Below are positions 1 to 5,677 of a stretch of DNA of 8,669 nucleotides, in pieces. Position 1 is the stretch's first letter. The number at the start of each line of letters is the position of its first letter. The stretch is from positions 1 to 8,669 of the forward strand of contig JALLOL010000098.1 of assembly GCA_027717875.1 (NCBI GenBank), read 5' to 3'. The translations under genes were made by a program, and so were the position numbers. Source of the stretch: Acidobacteria bacterium AH-259-L09. GTDB lineage: Bacteria > Acidobacteriota > UBA6911 > RPQK01. The notes under the pieces were generated by a model. The model ran no database searches, was not told where the DNA came from, and saw only the letters and a list, made by a program, of their open reading frames with translations.

Positions 1-14
1 ACCGAAGACAAAAA

Positions 15-950
15 TTGGCCCGAGCCGGCTTTCAATCCTTGCCGGTTACGATTGCTGACGCCGGCGCAAACGCGCGACGGCGCTTCATTGAATTTTTTAC
101 AGCCAATATCCGAAACAAGAACACCCGGGCTGCCTACGCACGAGCTGTCGGGCAATTTTTTGAGTGGTGCGAAGCTCAGGGCTTCCAGCTTGAGCATATC
201 CAACCCGTCATCGTGGCGGCTTATATCGAACAGCACCCCGGCTCAAAGCGCACCATCAAGCAGCACCTGGCTGCGATTCGGATGCTCTTTGACTACCTGG
301 TCACGGGCCAGGTGGTGCCCTTCAACCCGGCAGCCGCTGTGCGCGGACCCAAGTATGTGGTCAGGCGCGGAAAGACGCCAGTGCTCAAAGCCGAGCAGGC
401 CCGTGACCTGCTGGATTCCATTGATACCGGTACGGTCGTGGGCTTAAGAGACCGTGCTCTCCTGGGTGTCATGTGCTACACCTTTGCGCGCGTCGGAGCG
501 ATCGTCACCATGCGCGTCGAAGACTACTACGTAAACGGCAAGCGCTGGTGGTTCCGCTTGCACGAGAAGGGCGGCAAGCGCCACGAGGTCCCAGCACACC
601 ACAATGCCGAGGCTTACATGGATGCTTACTTGGCAACAGCCGGCATTACCCAGCAGAAAAAAGGTCCCCTGTTTCGCAGCGTGGATAAGCACCGGAAGCT
701 GACCGACAACCCTATGACCCGAACGGACGTGCTGCGCATGATCAAACGCCGCGCCCAAGCAGCAGGACTTCCCTACTCCACGTGTTGCCACACAGTCCGC
801 GCCACCGGGATTACCGCTTATCTGGAGAATGGCGGGACCATCGAGAATGCCCAGGCGATCGCCGCGCATGAGTCTCCAAGAACCACCAAGCTCTACGACC
901 GGACAGGTGATGAAATCACCCTGGATGAGGTGGAGAGGATTGCGATTTGA
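15..950 (+). CDS. Tyrosine recombinase / phage-type integrase (XerC/D-like)
   Basis: Site-specific DNA recombinase of the tyrosine recombinase family, which cuts and rejoins DNA through a covalent 3'-phosphotyrosine. An N-terminal SAM-like core-binding domain (about residues 20-105, containing NKNTRAAYARAV) is followed by the catalytic domain (about 120-311). The catalytic set looks complete: R159 (TFARVGAI), K185 (HEKGGKRHE), H259 and R262 (HTVRATG), H285 (AAHESPRTT) and nucleophile Y294 (KLYDRT). The length of 311 residues is normal for XerC/D-like integrases. The start given is a TTG, and the frame stays open to the left edge of the window, so the true start may lie outside. No tRNA or attachment site is visible beside it. 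It probably belongs to an integron-like, plasmid or genomic-island module rather than being the housekeeping Xer, because the AAHES box and context are atypical; that is inference. Confidence 0.93.
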   Translation: MARAGFQSLPVTIADAGANARRRFIEFFTANIRNKNTRAAYARAVGQFFEWCEAQGFQLEHIQPVIVAAYIEQHPGSKRTIKQHLAAIRMLFDYLVTGQVVPFNPAAAVRGPKYVVRRGKTPVLKAEQARDLLDSIDTGTVVGLRDRALLGVMCYTFARVGAIVTMRVEDYYVNGKRWWFRLHEKGGKRHEVPAHHNAEAYMDAYLATAGITQQKKGPLFRSVDKHRKLTDNPMTRTDVLRMIKRRAQAAGLPYSTCCHTVRATGITAYLENGGTIENAQAIAAHESPRTTKLYDRTGDEITLDEVERIAI

Positions 951-1026
951 GCCAGTCCCAAGGACGTGGTGAGGCAGTTTCAGCAGAAATGGTGAGCGAG
1001 GGGAGTGAGTTTCAGAGGAAGTGGTG

Positions 1027-1932
1027 ATGAAGAAACAAGCGCAGATAAGCACGATATGCGCCACACTAGCTATTTACTTGTCGATTCCCGGGCTTTTAAT
1101 GGCTGAGGCTGTAGCCTCTGAGACCTCCAGCCAAGAAGCCTTACAGGAGAAACGAAGCATGGCAATAACCGATCTAGTAGCACTGGTAGCGCCAGTCAGC
1201 ATACGTAGGAGAGGCAAACAGATCGCTTCGGCTTCTGGGTTCTTTTACAGCAGAGCGGAAGACCTTTTCTTCGTGACGAATCGCCACGTTGTAATCAAAG
1301 AGGGCAAAAACTTCTACCCCGACGAGCTATCTTTGCGCCTTCACACCGACCCTAATAACATTCGGAAAAATGACAATCTTACAGTTCCTCTTTATAAAAA
1401 TCGGAAACCCCTCTGGTTGGAGCACCCAAAACATGGCCCCAAGGTAGATGTAGTGGCTATACCAATCCCGCGTGAGCGAACACAGAAGCGCTTTTTTATA
1501 CGGGCTTTTTCAGCCCAGAACCATATCCCTAACGATGTTGTCGTTTCTATTGGCGAAGACGTCCTAGTGCTCGGATTTCCACTCGGTTTTCATGACCTGG
1601 TCCACAATCTGCCTATCGTCCGAAACGCCACCCTAGCGAGTGTTTATCCTGTTCCCTTCCAAGGCCAACCATTTGTTCTGATTGATTCCCGCCTTCATAG
1701 CGGTACCAGCGGTAGCCCCGTTATAACTAAGGAGACCGCCATTTTGAGAAAAACTGATGGAAGCACCGCTTTGTTGAGCGGAGGCGGAGCGACGTTCTTC
1801 CTCGGCGTTCATTCTGCTTCTATCGACGTAATCAACCGTGATCCAACTCAGGACGAGCCACTAGGATTAAACGTGGTGTGGTTTGCTTCTCTTGTCGAGG
1901 AGATAGTGAGTGGCTTAAGAGAACCGCATTAA
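1027..1932 (+). CDS. Secreted trypsin-like serine protease (S1 fold, Deg/HtrA-like catalytic domain without PDZ)
   Basis: Predicted exported endopeptidase of 301 residues. Residues 1-30 form a Sec signal peptide: MKK, a hydrophobic stretch, then a region around LLMAEAVA. The chymotrypsin-fold triad is visible: H87 in TNRHVV, D141 in PKVDVVAI and S228 in SGTSGSPV. No PDZ domain follows, so it is shorter than HtrA/DegP. I chose the ATG at 1027 over the two GTG codons just before it, because the purine-rich AGAGGAA at 1013-1019 is well placed for 1027 and too close for 1021. It follows the recombinase by 76 bases in the same direction, so it may be cargo of the same accessory module. Its target is unknown. 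A hairpin-forming run of C and G at 1981-1999 follows the gene. Confidence 0.85.
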   Translation: MKKQAQISTICATLAIYLSIPGLLMAEAVASETSSQEALQEKRSMAITDLVALVAPVSIRRRGKQIASASGFFYSRAEDLFFVTNRHVVIKEGKNFYPDELSLRLHTDPNNIRKNDNLTVPLYKNRKPLWLEHPKHGPKVDVVAIPIPRERTQKRFFIRAFSAQNHIPNDVVVSIGEDVLVLGFPLGFHDLVHNLPIVRNATLASVYPVPFQGQPFVLIDSRLHSGTSGSPVITKETAILRKTDGSTALLSGGGATFFLGVHSASIDVINRDPTQDEPLGLNVVWFASLVEEIVSGLREPH

Positions 1933-2005
1933 GCCCCACCAACCGCCTCAGAATCGCCCGTCGGGAGGTGGGCAAGGACTCCCCCCTACCCTGCGGGGGA
2001 TATAA

Positions 2006-2239
2006 TTGGCGTGTGGTCTTGAAATAAATTCGATTACCTCAGAGCGAGCTTCCGTGAATGATGAAGTTTTGGCTGACACCGGCGGAACGACGGTTTTTTT
2101 AACACCTGGGATCCAGTGGGTGCTCACACCCCGTTTGCTGGTTGAAGCTGCCTTTCAAATCCCGATCATTCAGGAACTCAACGGCACCCAGCTGGTCTTC
2201 GCTCCCACGGCCAATGCAGGAATCCCCCTGCTATTTTAG
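2006..2239 (+). pseudogene. C-terminal remnant of an outer-membrane beta-barrel protein
   Basis: A 77-codon open frame that starts directly after an in-frame TAA (2003-2005). It begins with GLEINSITSERASVND and ends in IPLLF. Its final segment PIIQELNGTQLVF closely matches PVVQDLNGTQLGL in the intact barrel at 6264-7220. The preceding residues also align: FLTPGIQWVLTPRLLVEAAFQIP against the FTGLFILFDPKPDWLFNFNVEFP region. Only the last three or so beta strands remain, with no signal peptide and no credible ribosome-binding site. I therefore read it as the 3' end of a gene whose front was lost by insertion or deletion near 1935-2005. An intact small protein is less likely. It ends 48 bases before the sigma factor gene. 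Confidence 0.72.
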
Positions 2240-2287
2240 GGGCCGAAGACCCTGAGGGCGAGCCCGCAGGACATCGAGCCGAAAAAA

Positions 2288-2911
2288 ATGGAAGGATTTT
2301 CCCTTCAAGTGCATCCAATAGATAACGGACAGCAAAGTGCATCTCTCACACAGGAAAGCAAACCTCTGTTGGAGAAAGAAATCATTGAGCGTTGTCAGTC
2401 CGGGGATGAAGAGGCTTTTCGCGCAATCTTTGACCGCTATCAGAGGAAGATTTTTGGGCTTTGCTATCACTTTACCGGGAACGGCTCTGACGCGGAGGAG
2501 CTCACACAGGAGATCTTTTTGAAAACGTATCTTTCCATAGGGCAGTTCGACTTTCGCTCCAGCTTTTACACTTGGCTTTTCAGAATTACAGTGAACGAGT
2601 GCCTCCAGCATCGAAGAAAAAAGAGACCCCGAAGAGTACCCTTGGAGGAGCGGACGTTCTCGCTTTCGCCGTCGGAGAGTCTTCCACTTGATTCGGTCTT
2701 AAGTCATGAAAAGCAAGAGCAGGTTCGACAGGCGCTGAAAAAGCTACCCGGAAGATACCGGTTGGTCCTGCTCTTCAAGGAGATTGATGGACTTTCGTAC
2801 GGGGAGATGGCGCGGATTTTCGGGGTATCGGAAGGGACCATCGCATCGAGGCTGAATCGGGCGCGTGAACGATTCCGCAAAGCCTATGAAAAGGAGGTGA
2901 GCGAGTCTTGA
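2288..2911 (+). CDS. ECF (sigma-70 family, RpoE-like) RNA polymerase sigma factor
   Basis: Extracytoplasmic-function sigma factor of 207 residues, which directs RNA polymerase to a small stress regulon. Sigma region 2 spans about residues 42-111 and includes DAEELTQEIFLKTY and FYTWLFRITVNECLQHRRK. Region 4 spans about 143-197 and includes LPGRYRLVLLFKEIDGLSYGE (given here only to LSYGE) and the helix-turn-helix GVSEGTIASRLNRARERFR. A basic linker lies between them and region 3 is absent, as in all ECF factors. The start is uncertain: ATG 2288 has only a weak purine tract upstream, and a start nearer residue 28 would give a more usual N-terminus. The stop overlaps the anti-sigma start (TTGA), showing translational coupling. 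The pair sits directly upstream of exported metal-binding genes and may control them. No clear ECF promoter was seen. Confidence 0.93.
   Translation: MEGFSLQVHPIDNGQQSASLTQESKPLLEKEIIERCQSGDEEAFRAIFDRYQRKIFGLCYHFTGNGSDAEELTQEIFLKTYLSIGQFDFRSSFYTWLFRITVNECLQHRRKKRPRRVPLEERTFSLSPSESLPLDSVLSHEKQEQVRQALKKLPGRYRLVLLFKEIDGLSYGEMARIFGVSEGTIASRLNRARERFRKAYEKEVSES
2891..2900 (+). promoter_or_regulatory. Strong ribosome-binding site that fixes the TTG start of the anti-sigma gene
   Basis: AAGGAGGTGA is an almost perfect Shine-Dalgarno sequence inside the end of the sigma factor gene, seven bases before the TTG at 2908. It supports the non-ATG start and the four-base overlap between the two genes. Confidence 0.8.
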
Positions 2912-3792
2912 AATTGGCCTGTTTTTGGCTGCGCCGGGAATTATCGCCTTACCTGGACGGGGAAATCCCACCCCTCGTGGCGGAAAAAATCGGGAATCAT
3001 CTGGAGCGCTGTCCAGAGTGTGAAAAAGAGCTGGAGGCACTGCAGGGTCCAGGTCGCCTCCTTCGTCAAATGGAGACTCCTCCTGCTCCACCCCATCTTT
3101 GGGAAACGGTTCTAAAGCGCCACCAAGGACGCGTGCTCAGCAAAGATCGAGAGGCAGATCGACGGCTGCTGCCACCTTTTCGTCCGCGATGGGCGCTGAC
3201 CCTGCTGATTGTGGGAGCCTTTGTTGTCCTAACGGTGTTGCTGGTCCCCGAGCTCACCTTTTTGCGTCATTCCTCTCTGATTATCAACCAAGCCCAGGCC
3301 ATTGATCTCGGTCTCTATCTTGATGAATTAAACAAAGGCTCTTCCTTGCGGACTTTCGATCAAAAACATCAGGCTGCTAGGGTGTCGGCGGACGAAGCCA
3401 GACAACAATGTCACTTCAGGGTTGTGATCCCTCAGTCTCTCCCCGGCGGTTACCGCCTGGTTCAAACAAAACTGCTGAAAAGCATATGCTGTTTTGCTAC
3501 CCAAAACGATTATCGCGCCAATGGGACTGTCATTTACATTTTCGAACTTCCTCCTCAGCACCCCATTGACTTCGGCCGTCGAGAACTGATCCGCAAGATG
3601 GTGAATGGGCTGCAATACAACGGGGTCAAAGCGGAGAACTTCCAGGTGATGAACTGGGAAGGTTCCGATCTCAACCTCACGCTACTCGGAAACCTGCCCG
3701 AGGAGGAGCTAGTAAGAATTTTGAAATACCTGACGACCCAGGGAGAACAGGGTCAGCTTCACAGCTATTCTCAACAGAAAGGAGGTGCATAG
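2908..3792 (+). CDS. Membrane-anchored anti-sigma factor with N-terminal zinc finger (zf-HC2/ZAS)
   Basis: Partner and inhibitor of the overlapping ECF sigma factor; 294 residues. The cytoplasmic N-terminus carries the ZAS zinc-binding motif HLERCPEC (H31, C35, C38) plus C5, after the typical LSPYLDGEIP segment. A single transmembrane helix lies at about residues 95-113 (WALTLLIVGAFVV region). The periplasmic part (about 114-294) contains VVIPQSLPGGYRLV and a terminal LNLTLLGNLPEEELVRI block. This resembles the DUF4367 or MucB/RseB C-terminal type of periplasmic sensor domain; the assignment is tentative. Three periplasmic cysteines (C168, C194, C195) are unusual and could bind metal or sense thiol state. 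The start is TTG with an excellent ribosome-binding site. The microprotein gene begins three bases after this gene ends. Confidence 0.88.
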   Translation: MKLACFWLRRELSPYLDGEIPPLVAEKIGNHLERCPECEKELEALQGPGRLLRQMETPPAPPHLWETVLKRHQGRVLSKDREADRRLLPPFRPRWALTLLIVGAFVVLTVLLVPELTFLRHSSLIINQAQAIDLGLYLDELNKGSSLRTFDQKHQAARVSADEARQQCHFRVVIPQSLPGGYRLVQTKLLKSICCFATQNDYRANGTVIYIFELPPQHPIDFGRRELIRKMVNGLQYNGVKAENFQVMNWEGSDLNLTLLGNLPEEELVRILKYLTTQGEQGQLHSYSQQKGGA

Positions 3793-3795
3793 CCA

Positions 3796-3921
3796 ATGCG
3801 AAAGAAAGTTCTGATTGTCGTCTTGTTTTCGCTTCTGGCGCTGGGCGGTGCCACATTGGTGGCGGCGAACAGCATCATGGGCTGGGGCGCGAACTGCTGT
3901 GGTTCATGTGAAGTGAAGTGA
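3796..3921 (+). CDS. 41-residue exported cysteine-rich microprotein
   Basis: Short open frame starting three bases after the anti-sigma stop, with a near-perfect ribosome-binding site (AAAGGAGGTG, 3778-3787) eight bases before the ATG. The product begins MRKKVLIVVLFSLLALGG, a signal peptide or single membrane helix. After a likely cleavage near LVAA it ends in a short tail, NSIMGWGANCCGSCEVK. The three cysteines (C34, C35, C38) in 41 residues make a CCxxC cluster suited to soft-metal binding or thiol redox. I do not recognise a family. Its place as third gene of the sigma/anti-sigma operon suggests it is made with, or acts on, the stress response. It could be a metal-binding peptide or a small regulator of the anti-sigma factor; both are inference. 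Confidence 0.72.
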   Translation: MRKKVLIVVLFSLLALGGATLVAANSIMGWGANCCGSCEVK

Positions 3922-3935
3922 CTTCACTCCCGCCC

Positions 3936-3977
3936 ATAGAGGTGCAGGTCTGGGCTAGCCCAGACCTGCACCTCTAT
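3936..3977 (+). terminator. Perfect 42-bp palindrome, probable terminator or attenuator
   Basis: A perfect inverted repeat with 21-base arms centred between 3956 and 3957. The left arm begins ATAGAGGTGCAGGTC and the centre is GGGCTAGCCC. As RNA it would form a very long GC-rich hairpin, followed by the weakly U-rich TTTCTAAAA. It lies 14 bases after the microprotein stop and 30 bases before the HMA gene. It could therefore end the sigma operon, attenuate readthrough, or protect the transcript end. It could also be a palindromic protein-binding site or a miniature repeat element. A smaller palindrome, AGTGAAGT-G-ACTTCACT (3912-3928), overlaps the microprotein stop. Confidence 0.6.
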
Positions 3978-4007
3978 TTCTAAAAAGCAGTATAGATGGA
4001 GAAGGAA

Positions 4008-4340
4008 ATGAAGCATTTGAGTGTTTTTCTCATTCCTATTTTGGCTTGTCTCCTGGTTTTTTCCTTCGCCTTGCCACGGGATCCGGGCAAGGTGGTTCTT
4101 ACCATCGAGGGTAAAGGGGAAATAAAGGGGATGGTTTGCGCGGGCTGTAAGCGCACGGTGGAAAACGCCCTCAAGAAGGTGGAAGGGGTGCATCAAGTGG
4201 CGGTGGATCTCAAAGAGCAGGAAGCAAGAGTAGAGTTTGACCCGGAAAGGGTGAAAGAAAAAAATCTGATCAAGGCTGTAGAAGAAACAAAGATATTTAC
4301 CGCCAAGGTGAAAAAAAGAATAAAACAGAAAGGGTCATGA
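4008..4340 (+). CDS. Exported heavy-metal-associated (HMA, MerP-like) metal-binding protein
   Basis: Periplasmic metal-binding protein of 110 residues. A Sec signal peptide (about 1-22, MKHLSVFLIPILACLLVFSF) is followed by one HMA domain of ferredoxin-like fold. The metal-binding loop is GMVCAGC (C44 and C47), followed by RTVENALKKVEGVHQVAVDL and VEFDPERV, the usual HMA pattern. The fold and size match MerP and CopZ-like chaperones, which bind Hg(II) or Cu(I) with the two cysteines; the metal here is unknown. I prefer ATG 4008 because GGAG at 3998-4001 is suitably placed. An in-frame ATG at 3996 would add four residues (MEKE) but has no ribosome-binding site. It is the cysteine counterpart of the Sec-containing HMA protein two genes downstream. 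Confidence 0.85.
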   Translation: MKHLSVFLIPILACLLVFSFALPRDPGKVVLTIEGKGEIKGMVCAGCKRTVENALKKVEGVHQVAVDLKEQEARVEFDPERVKEKNLIKAVEETKIFTAKVKKRIKQKGS

Positions 4341-4446
4341 CGGTTCGGTGGAGCTCCTTTCTCTTCATTCCTTCCAGCCGTTGAGAGGGCCGAAAATCCT
4401 ATAGGACGGGTCCACAGCGAGAAGAGCTGCATTGGGTTTGTGAGTC

Positions 4447-5037
4447 ATGAAAGTAAGAAGTACGACGAAGCGCCTTCTTTTAATTTGTATGGTGTCTCTT
4501 TTGCTGCTGTGCTTCGCCTTGAGCGAAAATGCGCGAGCTCAGACTGCCGGATCCGTGGAAACCATCCCAGTTGACAATACGGAAGCGAAGAACGATGGTC
4601 TGGGGTTTATGCCCACCTTTGAACTCAAGGACCTCAAGGGCAACGTCGTTTCGTCTGCCCAGTTTAAGGGAAAAGTTCTGATGATTGATTTTTGGGCCAG
4701 TTGGTGCGCTCCGTGCCTGAAAGAGATGCCTCATTTTCAGAAACTTTACGAGCAGTACCAGAGGCAGGGATTTGAGATGGTGGGTATAACCTTGGACGTG
4801 GATCCGGCGGATGTGCAGAAGGTGTTGGCGGAAACTGGGGCTCGCTACACGATGCTCTTTGCCGACGAAGAAGACCGGATTCAGGCGGCTTTTGGAGTTC
4901 AAGGGATCCCCAGCACCTTCATCATTGATCGGGAGGGGAAGCTCCGAGAAAAAATCGTGGGCTTTGCCTACAAAGAAGAATTCGAGGAGATACTAAAAGG
5001 GTCACTTGCAGATTCAATCAGTATGAGGAGCAGGTAA
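4447..5037 (+). CDS. Periplasmic thioredoxin-like protein, TlpA/ResA family
   Basis: Thiol-disulfide oxidoreductase of 196 residues, usually membrane-tethered or secreted and acting in the periplasm. Residues about 8-32 are a signal peptide or anchor (RLLLICMVSLLLLCFALS). The thioredoxin fold (about 53-185) carries the active site WCAPC (C87, C90) in DFWASWCAPCLKEMPHF, and the cis-proline P155 in GIPSTF. Members of the family reduce disulfides during cytochrome c maturation or keep metal-binding thiols reduced. Between two HMA proteins, a plausible job is to reduce their CxxC or UxxU sites; that is inference. There is no strong ribosome-binding site before the ATG, and 106 bases separate it from the HMA gene. 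That spacer shows no other feature I can support. Confidence 0.92.
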   Translation: MKVRSTTKRLLLICMVSLLLLCFALSENARAQTAGSVETIPVDNTEAKNDGLGFMPTFELKDLKGNVVSSAQFKGKVLMIDFWASWCAPCLKEMPHFQKLYEQYQRQGFEMVGITLDVDPADVQKVLAETGARYTMLFADEEDRIQAAFGVQGIPSTFIIDREGKLREKIVGFAYKEEFEEILKGSLADSISMRSR

Positions 5038-5065
5038 GAAGCCCACAGAGAAGGAGAGAGAAAGT

Positions 5066-5581
5066 ATGAAGAGTTTCAAGACCTTTCTTGGATTGTTATT
5101 AGGGTGGCTGTGGATGACATCGGCGTATGGGGCCATTGAGTCGGTGGAGCTAACGGTCCATGGCATGACCTGAAATGCTTGAGCATTCGGGGTCCAAAAG
5201 ACCCTGGAACGCCTGGATGGCGTTCGAAAAATCGAAGTCAACCTGCTGAAGGGATGGATCAAGATCCTACCCAAGGAAAATTTCCAACTGGATCCTCTGA
5301 AAATCTGGAAACGTGTGGATGACAGCGGCATCACCACGGACCGGATCGCCATAACTGCGCAAGGCATACTGGTGGAGGGAAAGGAAGGCGAACTTACCCT
5401 GCAGATTCCGGAGACGGAGCAGACGTACAGGCTCTCTGGGGAGCAAGCAGAAAAGTTGAAAGTGGAAGCTCAGGCTGGGCAAAGCGTCTGGACTTCAGGA
5501 GTGATTTTTCAGGCCCAGGAAAAGAAAGAGAAGCCTTCAAGGAGCCGTGTGCTTGAAGTGACTGAATACCAGATCCCTTAA
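5066..5581 (+). CDS. Predicted selenoprotein: HMA metal-binding domain with Sec-x-x-Sec (two in-frame UGA) plus an uncharacterised C-terminal domain
   Basis: One frame runs from ATG 5066 to TAA 5579-5581 (171 residues), interrupted only by TGA at codons 36 and 39. The product has a signal peptide (MKSFKTFLGLLLGWLWMTSAYG), then the HMA start ESVELTVHGMT-U-N-A-U-AFGV, continuing QKTLERLDGVRKIEVNLL. The two UGAs sit exactly where the HMA motif GMTCxxC has its metal-binding cysteines. Coding character continues through both UGAs, the ribosome-binding site AAGGAG (5051-5056) is good, and hairpins suited to a SECIS element follow at once. About residues 88-171 form a second beta-rich region (ITAQGILVEGKEGELTLQIP) with no cysteine, family unknown. 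Likely role: periplasmic binding of a soft metal with selenolates instead of thiols. It lies 28 bases after the TlpA gene, probably in one operon. A double sequencing error or pseudogene is possible but would have to hit both ligands. selA, selB, selC and selD are not in this window. Confidence 0.85.
5171..5182 (+). other. Two recoded UGA codons forming the Sec-x-x-Sec metal site
   Basis: TGA-AAT-GCT-TGA, codons 36 and 39 of the gene at 5066-5581, read as U-N-A-U. They replace both cysteines of the HMA loop, which is preceded by the intact HGMT. No other in-frame stop occurs before the TAA at 5579. Confidence 0.82.
5174..5225 (+). promoter_or_regulatory. Candidate bacterial SECIS region: three consecutive hairpins after the UGA codons
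   Basis: Three small stem-loops can be drawn by eye. The first is AATGC-TTGA-GCATT (5174-5187), which puts the second UGA in its loop. The second is GGGTC-CAAAA-GACCC (5190-5204). The third is GAACGCC-TGGAT-GGCGTTC (5207-5225), with a 7-bp stem. Bacterial SECIS elements lie inside the coding region just after the UGA and usually have a G in the first two bases of the apical loop. The third hairpin meets this (loop UGGAU) and its loop begins 32 bases after the second UGA. Which hairpin serves the first UGA is unclear. The role is inferred from position and shape; no folding program was run. Confidence 0.6.
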
Positions 5582-5664
5582 GAGTGCGGGGTACTCCGGA
5601 AGATCAAGGCAGGGCAAAATCTGGTAAGGAGGAAACGTCTTCGAGTTCCGCTTAACTTAATTTT

Positions 5665-5670
5665 GGAGGA
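5665..5670 (+). promoter_or_regulatory. Ribosome-binding site that decides the YHS protein start
   Basis: GGAGGA lies seven bases before ATG 5678. It overlaps the longer candidate start TTG at 5663, which therefore cannot be the true start. Confidence 0.75.
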
Positions 5671-5677
5671 ATTAGCC

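Noticed and set aside
444..1064. A 206-residue open frame on the - strand.
   Set aside because: It lies antisense to the recombinase, whose catalytic residues are all recognisable. Its translation has no family features.
4381..4404. A promoter (TTGAGA and TATAGG) before the TlpA gene.
   Set aside because: The two boxes are only about 13 bases apart, too close for a normal sigma-70 promoter.
4338..4577. Possible Sec extension of the first HMA protein through its TGA stop, since the frame stays open for about 80 codons.
   Set aside because: The protein already ends naturally after a basic tail, the extension overlaps the TlpA gene in another frame, and its translation looks non-coding.
5171..5182. 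UGA read as tryptophan or glycine through a changed genetic code.
   Set aside because: TGA ends several other genes here at sensible points, TGG is used for Trp, and both TGAs fall exactly on Cys positions, which fits Sec rather than reassignment.
5315..5581. A stand-alone small gene starting at ATG 5315.
   Set aside because: It is in the same frame as the ATG at 5066 and is the C-terminal part of the UGA-containing gene. It has no ribosome-binding site or signal peptide of its own.
5066..5581. Simple pseudogene or sequencing errors in the second HMA gene.
   Set aside because: Two independent stops placed exactly at both metal ligands, with everything else intact and a SECIS-like hairpin downstream, are unlikely by chance. 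It cannot be fully excluded without reads.
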